DNA of 64,000 bases from Mycobacterium sp. (GTDB taxonomy: Bacteria; Actinomycetota; Actinomycetes; Mycobacteriales; Mycobacteriaceae): NCBI RefSeq assembly GCF_004298145.1, contig NZ_SCRH01000014.1:1-64000 (forward strand), given 5' to 3'. Shown here one piece after another: positions 34,207 to 43,945 of this stretch. The stretch's first letter is position 1, and every line of letters begins with the position of its first letter. The notes under the pieces were generated by a model. That model did no database searches. It saw nothing but the letters and a program-made list of their open reading frames with translations, and was not told the DNA's origin. A program made the translations under genes and the position numbers.

Positions 34207-35028
34207 ATGAGCCAGTCACTCTCGGGAAAGGTCGCGCTGATCACCGGTGCCGCGCGCGGGCAGGGCCGGGCGCACGCCGAGCGTCTTTCGGCCGAGGGCG
34301 CCGACATCATCGCGGTCGATCTCGCCGGGCCGCTGCCGCCGAGCGTCCCCTACGACTCGCCGACGCCCGACGATCTGGCCGAAACCGCGCGACTGGTGGG
34401 CGCCCACGGCCGGAGGATCATCACCGCCGAGGCCGACATCCGCGACCTGGATGCGCTGTCGGCCGCCGTGGATGGCGCGGTGGGCGAACTGGGCCGGCTC
34501 GACGTCATCGTCGCCAACGCCGGGATCTGCAGCCCCGCACCCTGGGATCAGATCACCGCGCAGGCATTCCGAGAAACCATCGACACCAACGTGATCGGCA
34601 CCTGGAACACCGTGATGGCCGGGGCGCGCCACATTATCGACGGCGGCCGCGGCGGCTCGATCATCCTGATCGGTTCGGCGGCCGGCATCAAGATGCAGTC
34701 GTTCATGATCCATTACACCGCAAGCAAACACGCCGTGGTCGGGATGGCGCGGGCGTTCGCCGCCGAACTCGGCCGGTACAACATCCGCGTCAACAGCCTC
34801 AACCCCGGGGCGGTCGCCACCCCGATGGGCACCGGCCGGATGCGGGAAGCGCTGCAAGCGGCCGCCGACGACTACCCGCACCTGCGCGGCATGCACAAGC
34901 CGCTGCTGCCCGAGGGGATTGCGCAGCCGGAGGACATCGCCGACGCCGTGGCCTGGCTGGCCTCGGATCAGTCCAGATTGGTTACCGCAACCCAGGTTTC
35001 GGTCGACATCGGTGTCGGGTACGTCTGA
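34207..35028 (+). CDS. Mycofactocin-type SDR
   Basis: 273-residue SDR of the mycofactocin-coupled group (carveol dehydrogenase type). The diagnostic features are ITGAARGQGRAHAERLSAEGADIIAVD followed by an extended loop (LAGPLPPSVPYDSPTPDDLAETARLV) that holds a non-exchanging NAD. YTASK is the active site. Such enzymes pass electrons to mycofactocin. Its stop overlaps the next ATG (TGATG). Confidence 0.85.
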   Translation: MSQSLSGKVALITGAARGQGRAHAERLSAEGADIIAVDLAGPLPPSVPYDSPTPDDLAETARLVGAHGRRIITAEADIRDLDALSAAVDGAVGELGRLDVIVANAGICSPAPWDQITAQAFRETIDTNVIGTWNTVMAGARHIIDGGRGGSIILIGSAAGIKMQSFMIHYTASKHAVVGMARAFAAELGRYNIRVNSLNPGAVATPMGTGRMREALQAAADDYPHLRGMHKPLLPEGIAQPEDIADAVAWLASDQSRLVTATQVSVDIGVGYV

Positions 35029-35798
35029 TGCGCGGCCTGGCCGACAAGGTATTCCTGGTCGCCGGAGGGGCCACCGGAATCGGCGCGGCCACCGCCCAGC
35101 GCCTTGCCGAAGAAGGCGCTCACGTGGCGATCGGTGACAACAACATCGCCGGCGCCACCGTCACCGCCGAGCGGATCGAGGCGACCGGCGGCCGGGCCAT
35201 CGCGGTCGAATTCGACCTCGCCGACGAACGGTCCGTGCGGCGCCTGGTCGAGACGACCCTGCACGAGTTCGGGGCCCTGCACGGCCTGCACAACGTCGGC
35301 GCCGACCTGTCCGAGGACAACCTGGGACGCGACACCACGATCCTCGATACCGAGCTGGACGTCTGGCAGCGCACGCTCGACGTCAACCTGATGGGGTATG
35401 TCCGCACGATCCGCGCGGTCCTGCCGCACCTGCTCGCCCGGGGCGGGGGCAGCATCGTGAACACCTCGTCCGGCGCCGCCCTCGGCAGCGACCCGTCACA
35501 CGTCGCCTACGGCGCCTCGAAGGCCGCCGTGAACCACCTGACCCGGCACGTGGCCGTCAATTGGGGCAAACACAACATCCGCAGCAACGGCGTCATGCCC
35601 GGCCTGGTGATGGGCGAAACCCAGGAGCGGCAGAACGACGTCGCGCTCCAGCAGGCCTTCCTGACGTTCGGCAAGACCAGCCGGCTGGGTACGCCGGGTG
35701 ACCTTGCGGCGATCACGGCGTTCCTGCTGTCCGACGAGGCCGAGTGGATCACCGGTCAGGTCTGGTACATCGGCGGTGGATCGCACCTGCGGCAATAG
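35028..35798 (+). CDS. Short-chain dehydrogenase, last gene of LysR-flanked operon
   Basis: 256-residue SDR: AGGATGIGAATA, NVGADL, NTSSGAA and YGASK. ATG 35028 overlaps the upstream stop. Three dissimilar SDRs in one operon with a sulfotransferase suggests stepwise alcohol/ketone conversions on one scaffold. Confidence 0.86.
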   Translation: MRGLADKVFLVAGGATGIGAATAQRLAEEGAHVAIGDNNIAGATVTAERIEATGGRAIAVEFDLADERSVRRLVETTLHEFGALHGLHNVGADLSEDNLGRDTTILDTELDVWQRTLDVNLMGYVRTIRAVLPHLLARGGGSIVNTSSGAALGSDPSHVAYGASKAAVNHLTRHVAVNWGKHNIRSNGVMPGLVMGETQERQNDVALQQAFLTFGKTSRLGTPGDLAAITAFLLSDEAEWITGQVWYIGGGSHLRQ

Positions 35799-35865
35799 CC
35801 CGAATCGCGGGGGCAGGCACAATGGTGGGATCAAGACCTGCAGCGGGGTAGCGAGAAGGAGCGGC

Positions 35866-36078
35866 ATGCCCACCAGCGAATATCGGGTGAACGGGATGAC
35901 GTGCGCGCACTGCGAGGCCGCTGTCCGCAGCGAGGTGTCCCGGATCCCCGGCGTCGACGGCGTGACGGTCAGCGCCGACACCGGCCGGCTCGTCGTCACC
36001 AGTGCGGCCCCCATCGATGCCGACGCCGTCCTCGCCGCGGTCGACGAGGCCGGCTACCAGGCCGTCCCGGTCGCATGA
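35866..36078 (+). CDS. CopZ-like heavy-metal chaperone
   Basis: 70-residue HMA-domain protein with the metal loop [11 protein letters not shown] near residue 10 and the usual ferredoxin-like pattern. AGAAGGAG precedes ATG 35866. It overlaps the downstream P-type ATPase start (ATGA), so the two are made together and it probably delivers Cu(I) to that pump. Confidence 0.9.
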   Translation: MPTSEYRVNGMTCAHCEAAVRSEVSRIPGVDGVTVSADTGRLVVTSAAPIDADAVLAAVDEAGYQAVPVA

Positions 36079-38348
36079 GCACACCCCCGCGGCACATCAA
36101 CGAGGGCGTCCTCCCCGACGGCAACGATTCGGCCGCCACATTCCCTATCGAGCTCGAGGTCACCGGGATGACCTGTGCCTCGTGTGCGGCCCGGATCGAA
36201 AAGAAACTCAACAAGCTGGACGGCGTCACCGCCACGGTCAACTACGCGACCGAGAAGGCCGCCGTCACCGCCCCCGCCGGATACGACCCGCGGCTCCTGA
36301 TCACCGAGATCGAAAAGGCCGGCTACGCGGCCGCCCTGCCGCGACGCTCGCCGCAGCACGACCCTGAGCTGACGTCGCTGCGCAGGCGTCTGATCACCGC
36401 GACCGTGCTGGCCGGGCCGGTGATCGCCATGGCGATGGTTCCCGCGCTGCAGTTTCACCACTGGCACTGGGCATCGCTGGCCCTGACGGCTCCGGTCGTC
36501 GTCTGGTGCGGGCTTCCCTTCCACGCGGCCGCCTGGACCAACCTCAAACACGGCGCCGCCACCATGGACACCCTGGTCTCTATCGGGACACTGGCCGCGT
36601 TCCTGTGGTCCCTTTATGCGCTCTTCCTCGGGACCGCCGGGCAACCGGGCATGCAGCACGACTTCGAGCTGACCATCGGGCGCGACGACACCCCCTGCCA
36701 CGTCTACTTCGAGGTGGCCGCGGGCGTGACCCTGTTCGTCCTGGCCGGCCGGTATTTCGAGAAGCGGGCCAAGGGGACCGCCGGCGCCGCGCTGCGCGCA
36801 CTGCTGGCACTGGGCGCCAAGGATGTCGCGGTGCTGCGTGCCGGCGCCGAGACCCGCATCCCGATCGAGCGGCTGGCGGTCGGCGACGAGTTCGTCGTGC
36901 GTCCCGGCGAAAGGATCGCGACCGACGGGATTGTGGTCGCGGGTTCCTCGGCCGTGGACGCCTCGATGCTGACCGGCGAGTCCATCCCCGTCGAGGTCGG
37001 CGATGGCGACGCCGTCACCGGCGGCACTGTCAACGCCGGCGGCCGGCTTGTCGTGCGCGCCACCGGGATTGGCGACGACACTCAGCTCGCGCAGATGGCC
37101 AAGCTCGTCGAACGGGCCCAATCCGGCAAGGCCCAGGTGCAGCGCCTCGCGGACCGCGTCTCCGGCGTGTTCGTTCCCGTCGTCATGGTGCTCGCGGTCG
37201 CGACGCTGGCCGGCTGGCTCACGGCGGGCTTCTCGCTCACCACCGCGCTGACGGCGGCCGTCGCGGTGCTCATCATCGCCTGCCCGTGCGCGATGGGACT
37301 CGCGACGCCGACCGCCCTTCTGGTCGGCACCGGCCGAGCGGCTCAGCTCGGCGTCCTCATTCAAGGGCCCGAAGTGCTCGAATCCACCCGGAAGATCGAC
37401 ACGATCGTGCTCGACAAGACCGGCACCGTCACCACCGGCCGGATGACCCTGGTCGACGTGATCTGCGGGACCGGGACCGACCGCGCGACGCTGCTGCGCT
37501 ACGCCGGGGCCCTGGAAGCCGCCTCCGAACATCCCATCGCGCAGGCGATCGCCCGCGGCGCCACGGCGCAACTCGGGTCGCTCCCCGCGCCCGCCGACTT
37601 CACCGGGGTTCACGGCGTGGGCGTGCACGGCACGGTCGACGGCCATGCCGTCGTCGTCGGGCGTGCGGACCTGCTGACCGAGCGCGGGGTGCGCCTCGAC
37701 GCCGCGCTGTCGTCGGCCAAAGCCCGCGCCGAGCGCGAGGGCAACACCGCCGTCGCCGTCGGCTGGGACGGCCTGGCCCGGGGAATCCTGGTCGTCGCCG
37801 ATACCGTCAAACCGTCCAGCGGCGAAGCCGTGCGGCAATTCCAGCGGCTGGGCCTGTCCCCGGTGCTGCTCACCGGCGACAACCACACCGTCGCCACCCG
37901 CATCGCCGACGAACTGGGCATCGCCGAGGTGATCTCCGACGCGATGCCGGTCGACAAGGTCGCCGCCGTCAAACGCCTGCAAGCCGAGGGCAAGGTGGTC
38001 GCCATGGTCGGCGATGGCGTCAACGATGCCGCCGCGCTGGCCGCCGCCGATCTGGGCCTGGCGATGGGCACCGGCACCGACGTCGCGATCGAAGCGGCCG
38101 ACCTCACCGTGATCCGCGACGACCTGCGTGCGGCCGTGGACGCGATCCGGCTCTCCCGGCGCACGCTTGCCACCATCAAGGCCAACCTGGTGTGGGCCTT
38201 CGGCTACAACCTCGCCGCGATCCCTATCGCCGCGCTCGGCATGCTCAACCCGATGCTGGCCGGCGCCACCATGGCACTCTCCAGCCTTCTCGTCGTCGGC
38301 AACAGCCTGCGGCTGCGCTCGTTCGCCAGCGTCATCACCGACGCGTGA
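36075..38348 (+). CDS. Copper-type P1B ATPase (CtpA/CtpB-like)
   Basis: 757-residue pump with one intact N-terminal HMA domain ([11 protein letters not shown], about residue 31), eight predicted helices, membrane motif ACPCAMG, phosphorylation motif DKTGTVTTG, actuator TGES, SEHPIA and [10 protein letters not shown]. It differs from the CtpV in this window in having a CxxC domain. Overlap with the chaperone gene supports a copper substrate. No clear TACCC-N5-GGGTA box is upstream, so it may be outside the RicR-like regulon. Confidence 0.9.
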   Translation: MSTPPRHINEGVLPDGNDSAATFPIELEVTGMTCASCAARIEKKLNKLDGVTATVNYATEKAAVTAPAGYDPRLLITEIEKAGYAAALPRRSPQHDPELTSLRRRLITATVLAGPVIAMAMVPALQFHHWHWASLALTAPVVVWCGLPFHAAAWTNLKHGAATMDTLVSIGTLAAFLWSLYALFLGTAGQPGMQHDFELTIGRDDTPCHVYFEVAAGVTLFVLAGRYFEKRAKGTAGAALRALLALGAKDVAVLRAGAETRIPIERLAVGDEFVVRPGERIATDGIVVAGSSAVDASMLTGESIPVEVGDGDAVTGGTVNAGGRLVVRATGIGDDTQLAQMAKLVERAQSGKAQVQRLADRVSGVFVPVVMVLAVATLAGWLTAGFSLTTALTAAVAVLIIACPCAMGLATPTALLVGTGRAAQLGVLIQGPEVLESTRKIDTIVLDKTGTVTTGRMTLVDVICGTGTDRATLLRYAGALEAASEHPIAQAIARGATAQLGSLPAPADFTGVHGVGVHGTVDGHAVVVGRADLLTERGVRLDAALSSAKARAEREGNTAVAVGWDGLARGILVVADTVKPSSGEAVRQFQRLGLSPVLLTGDNHTVATRIADELGIAEVISDAMPVDKVAAVKRLQAEGKVVAMVGDGVNDAAALAAADLGLAMGTGTDVAIEAADLTVIRDDLRAAVDAIRLSRRTLATIKANLVWAFGYNLAAIPIAALGMLNPMLAGATMALSSLLVVGNSLRLRSFASVITDA

Positions 38349-38530
38349 GCCGCGCCCAACGGGCCTCCCGCGACCGGTCGGCCCCCACACAGAAACGGTC
38401 GGCCGGCGGGTCGCGATCGTATGGGATAGTGGGTCCGGCCGCCGTCTCGCGAAACCCCGACCGGCCCCTCGACGATCACGACAATCACCTTCCCCTCGCG
38501 CAGCGATCGATCTAGCAAAGGTCACGACCG

Positions 38531-39922
38531 TTGGAGCAGTTCTTCGGACAGCTGTCCTTGCTGCACGGCTGGTTTCCGCCGGCCGTACAGGGCCTGGCGG
38601 TGCTCGTGCTGGTCGTCGCGATCCAATGGCGCACGCGAAGCTGGCTCAAGCGAGTGATGCCCGTGGCGTTGATCGCGGCCGTCGCGGTGACCGCGCTTTC
38701 GCGGTGGTACATCACCTCGCTCGGGGTGGCCGGGGACCCGGCACCGACGACGCTGTGGTTGTGGATCGGGCTGAGCGGTCTGGCCGCCGCGGTTTTCCTG
38801 GTGGGCTGGCGGGGCGTGCGGTGGTGGCGTCGCGGCGTGGCGGTGCTGGCGATACCGCTGTGCGTCCTGTGTGCGGGCATGGCGCTGAACGGCTGGGTGG
38901 GCTATTTCCCCACGGCGCTGGCCGCGTGGAATCAGCTCACATCGGTGCCATTGCCCGACCAGATCGACCGGCTGCGGGTCACCGAAATGCAGATCGCCGG
39001 GACCAGGCCGACCAAGGGTGTGGTGGTGCCGGTGGACATCGACGACAACGCCTCCCACTTCGCCCACCGCCGTGAGTTGGTCTACCTGCCGCCCGCATGG
39101 TTCAACAGCAATCCGCCGCCCCGGCTGCCGGCCGTCATGATGATCAGCTCGGCCTTCAACACCCCGGCCGACTGGCTGGGCCCCGGCGGCGCCTTCACCG
39201 CCATCGACAACTTCGCGGCCGCCCATCACGGGTTCTCCCCGGTGCTGGTGTTCGTCGATCCGACCGGTTCATTCGACAACGACACCGAATGCGTCAACGG
39301 CCCGCGCGGCAACGCCGCCGACCACCTGGCCAAGGACGTGATCCCGTTCATGGTGTCGAACTTCGGCGTCAGCGGGGATCGCACCAACTGGGGCGTCGCC
39401 GGATGGTCGATGGGCGGTACCTGCGCCGTCGACCTGGCCGTCACGCATCCGGAGCTGTTCAGCGCGTTCGTGGACATCGCGGGTGACCGCGGCCCCAACG
39501 TCGGCCCCAAGGACCAGTCGGTCGCGCGCCTGTTCGGCGGCGATCAGGCCGCTTGGGCCGCCTTCGACCCGGTCACCGTCATGACGAAGCACGGCCACTA
39601 CACCGGCCTGTCGGGATGGTTTGACGTGCCGGTGTCATCCGGACCTCGCAACGTGGCCGAACAAGCCAACCCGACCCTCACCGTGTCCAGCATCGACCCG
39701 GCCGCCAACCCCGAGGGCCAGGACGCCGCCGCGAAGTCGCTGTGCGCGGTCGGCACCGCCAACGGCATCACCTGTGCGGTGGTCACCCAGGAGGGCAAGC
39801 ACGACTGGCCGTTTGCCGCCCAGGCGTTTGCCACCGCCCTGCCGTGGCTGGCCTCCACGGTCGGAACCCCCGGCGTCGAACCCGTGCAGCTCCCGCAACG
39901 GACCGCCGGGGAACCGCACTGA
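38531..39922 (+). CDS. Membrane-anchored antigen-85-like esterase
   Basis: 463 residues. Four N-terminal membrane helices (within about residues 15-125) precede an extracytoplasmic alpha/beta-hydrolase domain of the esterase D/mycolyltransferase-like type, with nucleophile GWSMGG, DIAGDRGPN and the final catalytic His in GKHDWPF. TTG start at 38531 with AAAGG upstream is the best fit. Substrate unknown; cell-envelope esters are likely. Confidence 0.75.
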   Translation: MEQFFGQLSLLHGWFPPAVQGLAVLVLVVAIQWRTRSWLKRVMPVALIAAVAVTALSRWYITSLGVAGDPAPTTLWLWIGLSGLAAAVFLVGWRGVRWWRRGVAVLAIPLCVLCAGMALNGWVGYFPTALAAWNQLTSVPLPDQIDRLRVTEMQIAGTRPTKGVVVPVDIDDNASHFAHRRELVYLPPAWFNSNPPPRLPAVMMISSAFNTPADWLGPGGAFTAIDNFAAAHHGFSPVLVFVDPTGSFDNDTECVNGPRGNAADHLAKDVIPFMVSNFGVSGDRTNWGVAGWSMGGTCAVDLAVTHPELFSAFVDIAGDRGPNVGPKDQSVARLFGGDQAAWAAFDPVTVMTKHGHYTGLSGWFDVPVSSGPRNVAEQANPTLTVSSIDPAANPEGQDAAAKSLCAVGTANGITCAVVTQEGKHDWPFAAQAFATALPWLASTVGTPGVEPVQLPQRTAGEPH

Positions 39923-40183
39923 TTCCCGCTGGTCGGTTCGCGTTCACCGGCCGCAGCGGGAGCAGTCGAGAATTCACAACTGACCCTCCCGTAACGCAGC
40001 CGACTTATGGGCGCTCCGAATGGTACGGTTCGCTGCTGTGGCCTCGATGTTGTGCACGAACGGCGGTTCCCGCGGGGACCCGCGTGTTACGCAACGCACC
40101 ACCACCCAGTTCCGAATAGTCGGGCCGCATTCGCCATTTCTCGGCCCGCGCTTGCAGTTGATCGACGCTGTCCCGTCTCGGCC

Positions 40184-40993
40184 ATGAACCGCCGTCAGTT
40201 CCTTGGATCGCTCGCCGCGTCGGTGGTCGTCGGCGTCGGGTCGGCCCGGCTCATCATCGACCCGCAGCCGCGCACCTTCGCCCAGACACCGCGGGTCGAC
40301 GTGCCGACGTCCGGCCCGACCGCCCCGCAGGCTTTGCTGCCGCCCCCGCCGCTCAGCGCCCGCATTCCGCTGCCCGGCGGGGGTGCACTGGTCAAAATCC
40401 CCGGCGAAGGCGACCTGCTCGCGCTGACCGTCGACGACGGCGTGAACAGCGAGGTGGTGCGCGCCTACACGCAATTCGCCAAGGACACCGGCGTGCGGCT
40501 GACCTATTTCGTCAACGGGGTTTACGACTCGTGGACCGACAACATGGAGCTGCTGCGGCCGTTGGTCGACAGCGGGCAGATCCAACTCGGTAACCACACC
40601 TGGTCACACCCGGACCTGACCACACTGACCAAAGAGCAAGTCGCCGAACAGCTCACCCGTAACGACGCATTCCTGAAGAAGACGTACGGCATCGGCGCCA
40701 AGCCCTATTGGCGGCCGCCGTACGCCAAGCGCAACGCCGCCGTGGACGCCGTCGCCGCCGACCTCGGTTACAAGGTCCCCACCCTGTGGTCGGGCTCGCT
40801 GTCGGATTCGACGCTGATCACCGAGGACTACATCGTGCAGATGGCCGATCAGTACTTCACGCCGCAGGCCATCGTCATCGGGCACCTCAATCATCTGCCG
40901 GTGACGCACGTCTATCCGCAGCTCGTCGACATCATCCGCGACCGGAACCTTCGCACGGTCACGCTCAACGACGTGTTCGTCAAGACGCCCTGA
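40184..40993 (+). CDS. Exported polysaccharide deacetylase (NodB domain)
   Basis: 269 residues. The start MNRRQFLGSLAASVVVGVG looks like a Tat signal. The NodB motifs are LTVDDG (usual T-F-D-D), GNHTWSHPDL with the metal-binding H-x3-H, and RPPYAKRN. It likely deacetylates cell-wall or other glycans outside the membrane. The equivalents in M. tuberculosis include Rv1096. No operon partner. Confidence 0.85.
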   Translation: MNRRQFLGSLAASVVVGVGSARLIIDPQPRTFAQTPRVDVPTSGPTAPQALLPPPPLSARIPLPGGGALVKIPGEGDLLALTVDDGVNSEVVRAYTQFAKDTGVRLTYFVNGVYDSWTDNMELLRPLVDSGQIQLGNHTWSHPDLTTLTKEQVAEQLTRNDAFLKKTYGIGAKPYWRPPYAKRNAAVDAVAADLGYKVPTLWSGSLSDSTLITEDYIVQMADQYFTPQAIVIGHLNHLPVTHVYPQLVDIIRDRNLRTVTLNDVFVKTP

Positions 40994-41019
40994 CGGCCGC
41001 TACCCGACGCCGTCCGGCG

Positions 41020-41223
41020 CGGCCGCTCACCCCGGGCCTGCCGCCATCGCTTCTCCGAAGCGACTGCGTTGGAACGCATCACCCGCGGGGCACGCCGGCC
41101 ACGCGCCGTCAGCTCGATGATCCGGGCAGGCGCGTCGACCGGGTCGGGGGCCCGGGTGACGTAGCCATGCCGCTCCAGGGCCACTATTGCCTGCCGGCTC
41201 ACCCGTATCTGGCAATTCTTTAC
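41020..41223 (-). pseudogene. Truncated MarR-family regulator
   Basis: One minus-strand frame reads NCQIRVSRQAIVALERHGYVTRAPDP-DAPARIIELTARGRRA, the recognition helix and wing of a MarR protein. Upstream in frame a TGA follows within 11 codons, and no start or first helices are present; downstream the frame drifts into the deacetylase gene. It is a gene fragment. Confidence 0.7.
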
Positions 41224-41250
41224 CCGGAATCATCGTTGGCGAGCACACAA

Positions 41251-41268
41251 TCTCTAAAAAATTAGAGA
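41251..41268. promoter_or_regulatory. A/T-rich palindrome upstream of the secreted lipase
   Basis: TCTCTAA-AAAA-TTAGAGA, a perfect seven-base dyad in otherwise GC-rich DNA. It lies 43 bases upstream of the lipase gene and 28 bases beyond the MarR fragment. It looks like a MarR-type operator whose local regulator is broken. A terminator role is less likely because the arms are A/T. Confidence 0.55.
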
Positions 41269-41310
41269 AACCTCTTCCGCTGGCCGGCGGTCGATTGTTA
41301 CCGTTCCGTA

Positions 41311-42600
41311 ATGCGTCGGGCCGGGGGAATTTTAACAGCGCTGCTGATAATTGCTTCAGCACTGGCGGGGGGCGGAATTGCGCGGGCTGACGGCGGCGAC
41401 GAGCCGCGGTACGCGGACTTTTACACCCCGCCGGACCCGCTGCCGCCCGGCCAGCCCGGCGACCTGATGCGGACCGAGCCGTCGCGGCTGGTGCTGGAAC
41501 CGTCGGGCCAGCTGGGCGCGATCATGGCGACCGGCACCCGAATCATGTACCGCAGCACCGACACCCGTGGTAACCCGATCGCGGTCACCGGCACCTACTT
41601 CGAGCCCTACAACGACTGGCCGGGTGGCGGGCCACGGCCGTTGATCAGTTACGCACCCGGCACCCAGGGCCAGGGCAATCAGTGCGCGCCGTCGCGAATG
41701 TTCAACCAGGGCATCCACTATTCGGGTGGCTGGGACATCATGCTCAACTACGAGGAACTGTTCGTCGCCACCATGGTCGCCCGTGGTTTCGCCATCGTGA
41801 TGACCGACTACGAGGGCCTGGGCACCGCGTCGATGCACACATATGTGGGGCGGGTGGCCGAGGGGCAGGCCGTCCTCGACGCCGCCCGCGCGGCTATGCG
41901 ACTGCCCGGCACGTCGTTGGATCCGCATGGGCCCGTGGCATTTTGGGGCTATTCGCAGGGCGGTGGCGCGTCCGCCTCCGCGGCCGAGCTCGCCTCGCAA
42001 TACGCCCCCGACCTCCATATCGTGGGTACCTATGCCGGGGCGCCCCCGGCCAACCTCAAGGAACTGTTTCCCTACGCCGACGGCAGCGTCCTGGTCGGCG
42101 CCGTCGGATACGCGCTCAACAGCGTGCTGGCCGCCTACCCGGAGTTCGCCGACACCATCCGCTCCAAGATGACACCCCGCGGGCTGGCGATGCTCGAATC
42201 CGTATCGCGCCAGTGCGTCGGCCAGACCATCTTGGACTTCATGTTTCGGCATCTGCAGCCCTACTTCACCGAGGACATCGACCAATTGGTGAATGAGGAG
42301 CCGTTCAACACCCTGTTCGACGCACAGCGGATCGGGCGCTACAAACCCAACGCGCCGGTGCTGATCAACAGCAACCGCTACGACCCGCTGGTGCCGTGGA
42401 CCGCGGCCAACCAACTCGGACGCGACTGGTGCACCCAGGACGCCGACGTGGAATTCCGCTCCAACGAAGAGCCGCCCTTCCTCAACAAGCTCATCATCAA
42501 CCACGCCCTGCCGATGCTGGTCGACGGTGAGCCGGCCATGCAGTGGATCGCGGCCCGCTTCAACGGAGAGCCCACCGCACCGAACTGCGGTCGGTTCTGA
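41311..42600 (+). CDS. Secreted LIP-family lipase
   Basis: 429 residues with a signal peptide (MRRAGGILTALLIIASALAGGGIARA). The secretory-lipase domain has GYSQGGGAS as nucleophile elbow, the acidic residue in NSNRYDPLVPW and a final His in IINHALPML. In related fungal and actinobacterial enzymes it hydrolyses triacylglycerols. ATG 41311 lies after the A/T-rich palindrome. Confidence 0.85.
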   Translation: MRRAGGILTALLIIASALAGGGIARADGGDEPRYADFYTPPDPLPPGQPGDLMRTEPSRLVLEPSGQLGAIMATGTRIMYRSTDTRGNPIAVTGTYFEPYNDWPGGGPRPLISYAPGTQGQGNQCAPSRMFNQGIHYSGGWDIMLNYEELFVATMVARGFAIVMTDYEGLGTASMHTYVGRVAEGQAVLDAARAAMRLPGTSLDPHGPVAFWGYSQGGGASASAAELASQYAPDLHIVGTYAGAPPANLKELFPYADGSVLVGAVGYALNSVLAAYPEFADTIRSKMTPRGLAMLESVSRQCVGQTILDFMFRHLQPYFTEDIDQLVNEEPFNTLFDAQRIGRYKPNAPVLINSNRYDPLVPWTAANQLGRDWCTQDADVEFRSNEEPPFLNKLIINHALPMLVDGEPAMQWIAARFNGEPTAPNCGRF

Positions 42601-42636
42601 AGCGCGGCCGAGATTGGCGTCGATAAACTGGGGTGC

Positions 42637-43263
42637 ATCGCTGCACGCAGAAAGCACAACGCGCCTGAGCGGCGCCGCCAGCTCGCCGACGCCGCGATCG
42701 AACTGTTGGGCAGCAACGGGGTGCACGGTGTCAGTCACCCCAAGGTCGACGACCACGCCGGCGTGCCGGCCGGCACCACGTCGTTCTACTTCAGGACCCG
42801 CAAGGCGCTGGTGCACGCCATGGCCACCCGGCTTGCCGAACTGGACGTCGCCGATTTTTCGATGATGACCGAACTCGCCGAGGATCACGCCACGCAGTTC
42901 GCCGGCACCGCCGGTTTGGCCCGCATCGTCATGTACGTGAACAGCGAACCCTGGCTGACCCGCGCCAAGGCGCGCTACGAGCTGGCACTGCTCGCCGGGC
43001 GGGACCCCGAACTGGCCGCGGCCCTCAGTGAATCCGCGGACCGGCTCTACGCCCTGGCCCGCGACGTCGTCACCCAATGGCATCCCGATGGCGCCGCACC
43101 CGATCCGGCCTTGGTCGACGACCAGGCGATCGCCACCCTGGCGTTCATCAACGGGATCATGCTGACCTTCGTGGCGGGGCAGCCGGCCGTCGACAACGCC
43201 GAGCACCTCGACCGGCTCGTCCAGGGTGTCATCGCCGGCGTCGCTGCAATTCGCGGTGCTTGA
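42637..43263 (+). CDS. TetR-family regulator with non-standard start
   Basis: About 208 residues. A complete TetR HTH is encoded (ERRRQLADAAIELLGSNGVHGVSHPKVDDHAGVPAGTTSFYFRTRKALV), but the frame has no ATG, GTG or TTG upstream of it before the previous stop. TTG 42706 would cut the HTH. ATC 42637 is a possible rare start giving IAARRKHNAPERRR; ATT 42613 is another. Either a rare start is used or the gene lost its start codon. Same strand as the lipase gene. Confidence 0.65.
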   Translation: MAARRKHNAPERRRQLADAAIELLGSNGVHGVSHPKVDDHAGVPAGTTSFYFRTRKALVHAMATRLAELDVADFSMMTELAEDHATQFAGTAGLARIVMYVNSEPWLTRAKARYELALLAGRDPELAAALSESADRLYALARDVVTQWHPDGAAPDPALVDDQAIATLAFINGIMLTFVAGQPAVDNAEHLDRLVQGVIAGVAAIRGA

Positions 43264-43272
43264 CCCCGCCCG

Positions 43273-43881
43273 TCAGCGCGCCTCGAACATCCCGTCGATG
43301 AGGCGGTGCAGCACCTGCCGGGTTTCCCGGCGGGTGCGGTCCGGGTCGTCGGCGGTGGCGATGACCATGGCCGCCTCGTCGAGCGCACCGATCAGCACGT
43401 GCGCCAACGGCCGCACCGGTTGCTCGGCCAACTGGCCGGCCCGGATCGCCTCGGCGAGCATCTGCTCGGTCATGCCCAGGCTGTACCGCTGGGCGACATC
43501 GCGGAATTCCGCCCAGCCGAGCACGCTCGGCGCATCCAACAGGATCAGCTGCCGCACTTCGGGATCGGCGGAAACCTCGAGCCACGCGTCCACGGCGGCC
43601 CGGATCGCGGCCGTCGGCGTCGTCGCCCCGGACTCGGCCACCACCACGGCCATCCGCGCCATCACATCCTGCTCGACGACCTCGACGACCTCGCGGAAAA
43701 GCGTTGCCTTGTCGGCGAATTGGTGATACATCGCGCCGCGGGTCAGCCCGGCCGCCGAGGCGATCTCGGGCGTACCCACGTCCGCGTATCCTCGCAGGCC
43801 CCACAGTTTGCGCGCAGCGCCGATCAGCGCCTCGCGGGTCGCCGCGGAGCGCTCCTCCTGGGTGCGTCTCTTGCTTTCCAT
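43273..43881 (-). CDS. TetR-family regulator
   Basis: 202 residues from ATG 43881. HTH: GTPEIASAAGLTRGAMYHQFADKATLF. The upstream in-frame extension would cover the operator and is rejected. It is divergent from the alpha/beta hydrolase gene, and the spacer is packed with repeats, so it is likely the local repressor. Confidence 0.85.
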   Translation of the reverse strand: MESKRRTQEERSAATREALIGAARKLWGLRGYADVGTPEIASAAGLTRGAMYHQFADKATLFREVVEVVEQDVMARMAVVVAESGATTPTAAIRAAVDAWLEVSADPEVRQLILLDAPSVLGWAEFRDVAQRYSLGMTEQMLAEAIRAGQLAEQPVRPLAHVLIGALDEAAMVIATADDPDRTRRETRQVLHRLIDGMFEAR

Positions 43882-43885
43882 ACAA

Positions 43886-43923
43886 CCTGTTGGTAACTTA
43901 CGAACAGACAGCCTGTTTGTAAC
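43886..43923. promoter_or_regulatory. Three-half-site TetR operator
   Basis: CCTGTTGGTAAC (43886-43897), the inverted half TTACGAACAG (43898-43907) and CCTGTTTGTAAC (43912-43923). The outer two are direct repeats; the middle one is inverted and pairs with either. It lies between the divergent TetR and hydrolase genes. Possibly two dimers bind in alternative registers. Confidence 0.7.
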
Positions 43924-43945
43924 TATATCTGAGTAGGAGTCCTCT

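Noticed and set aside
35838..35856. Possible RicR-type box before the CopZ-like gene (GCGGGGTAGC)
   Set aside because: Only the GGGTA half is present; the opposite arm does not match TACCC.
36054..38525. 823-codon frame antisense to the P-type ATPase
   Set aside because: It is an antisense shadow of high-GC codon use; the plus-strand ATPase has every motif.
41356..43206. 616-codon frame antisense to the lipase and TetR genes
   Set aside because: Shadow frame without domains; the plus-strand genes have signal peptide, catalytic and HTH motifs.
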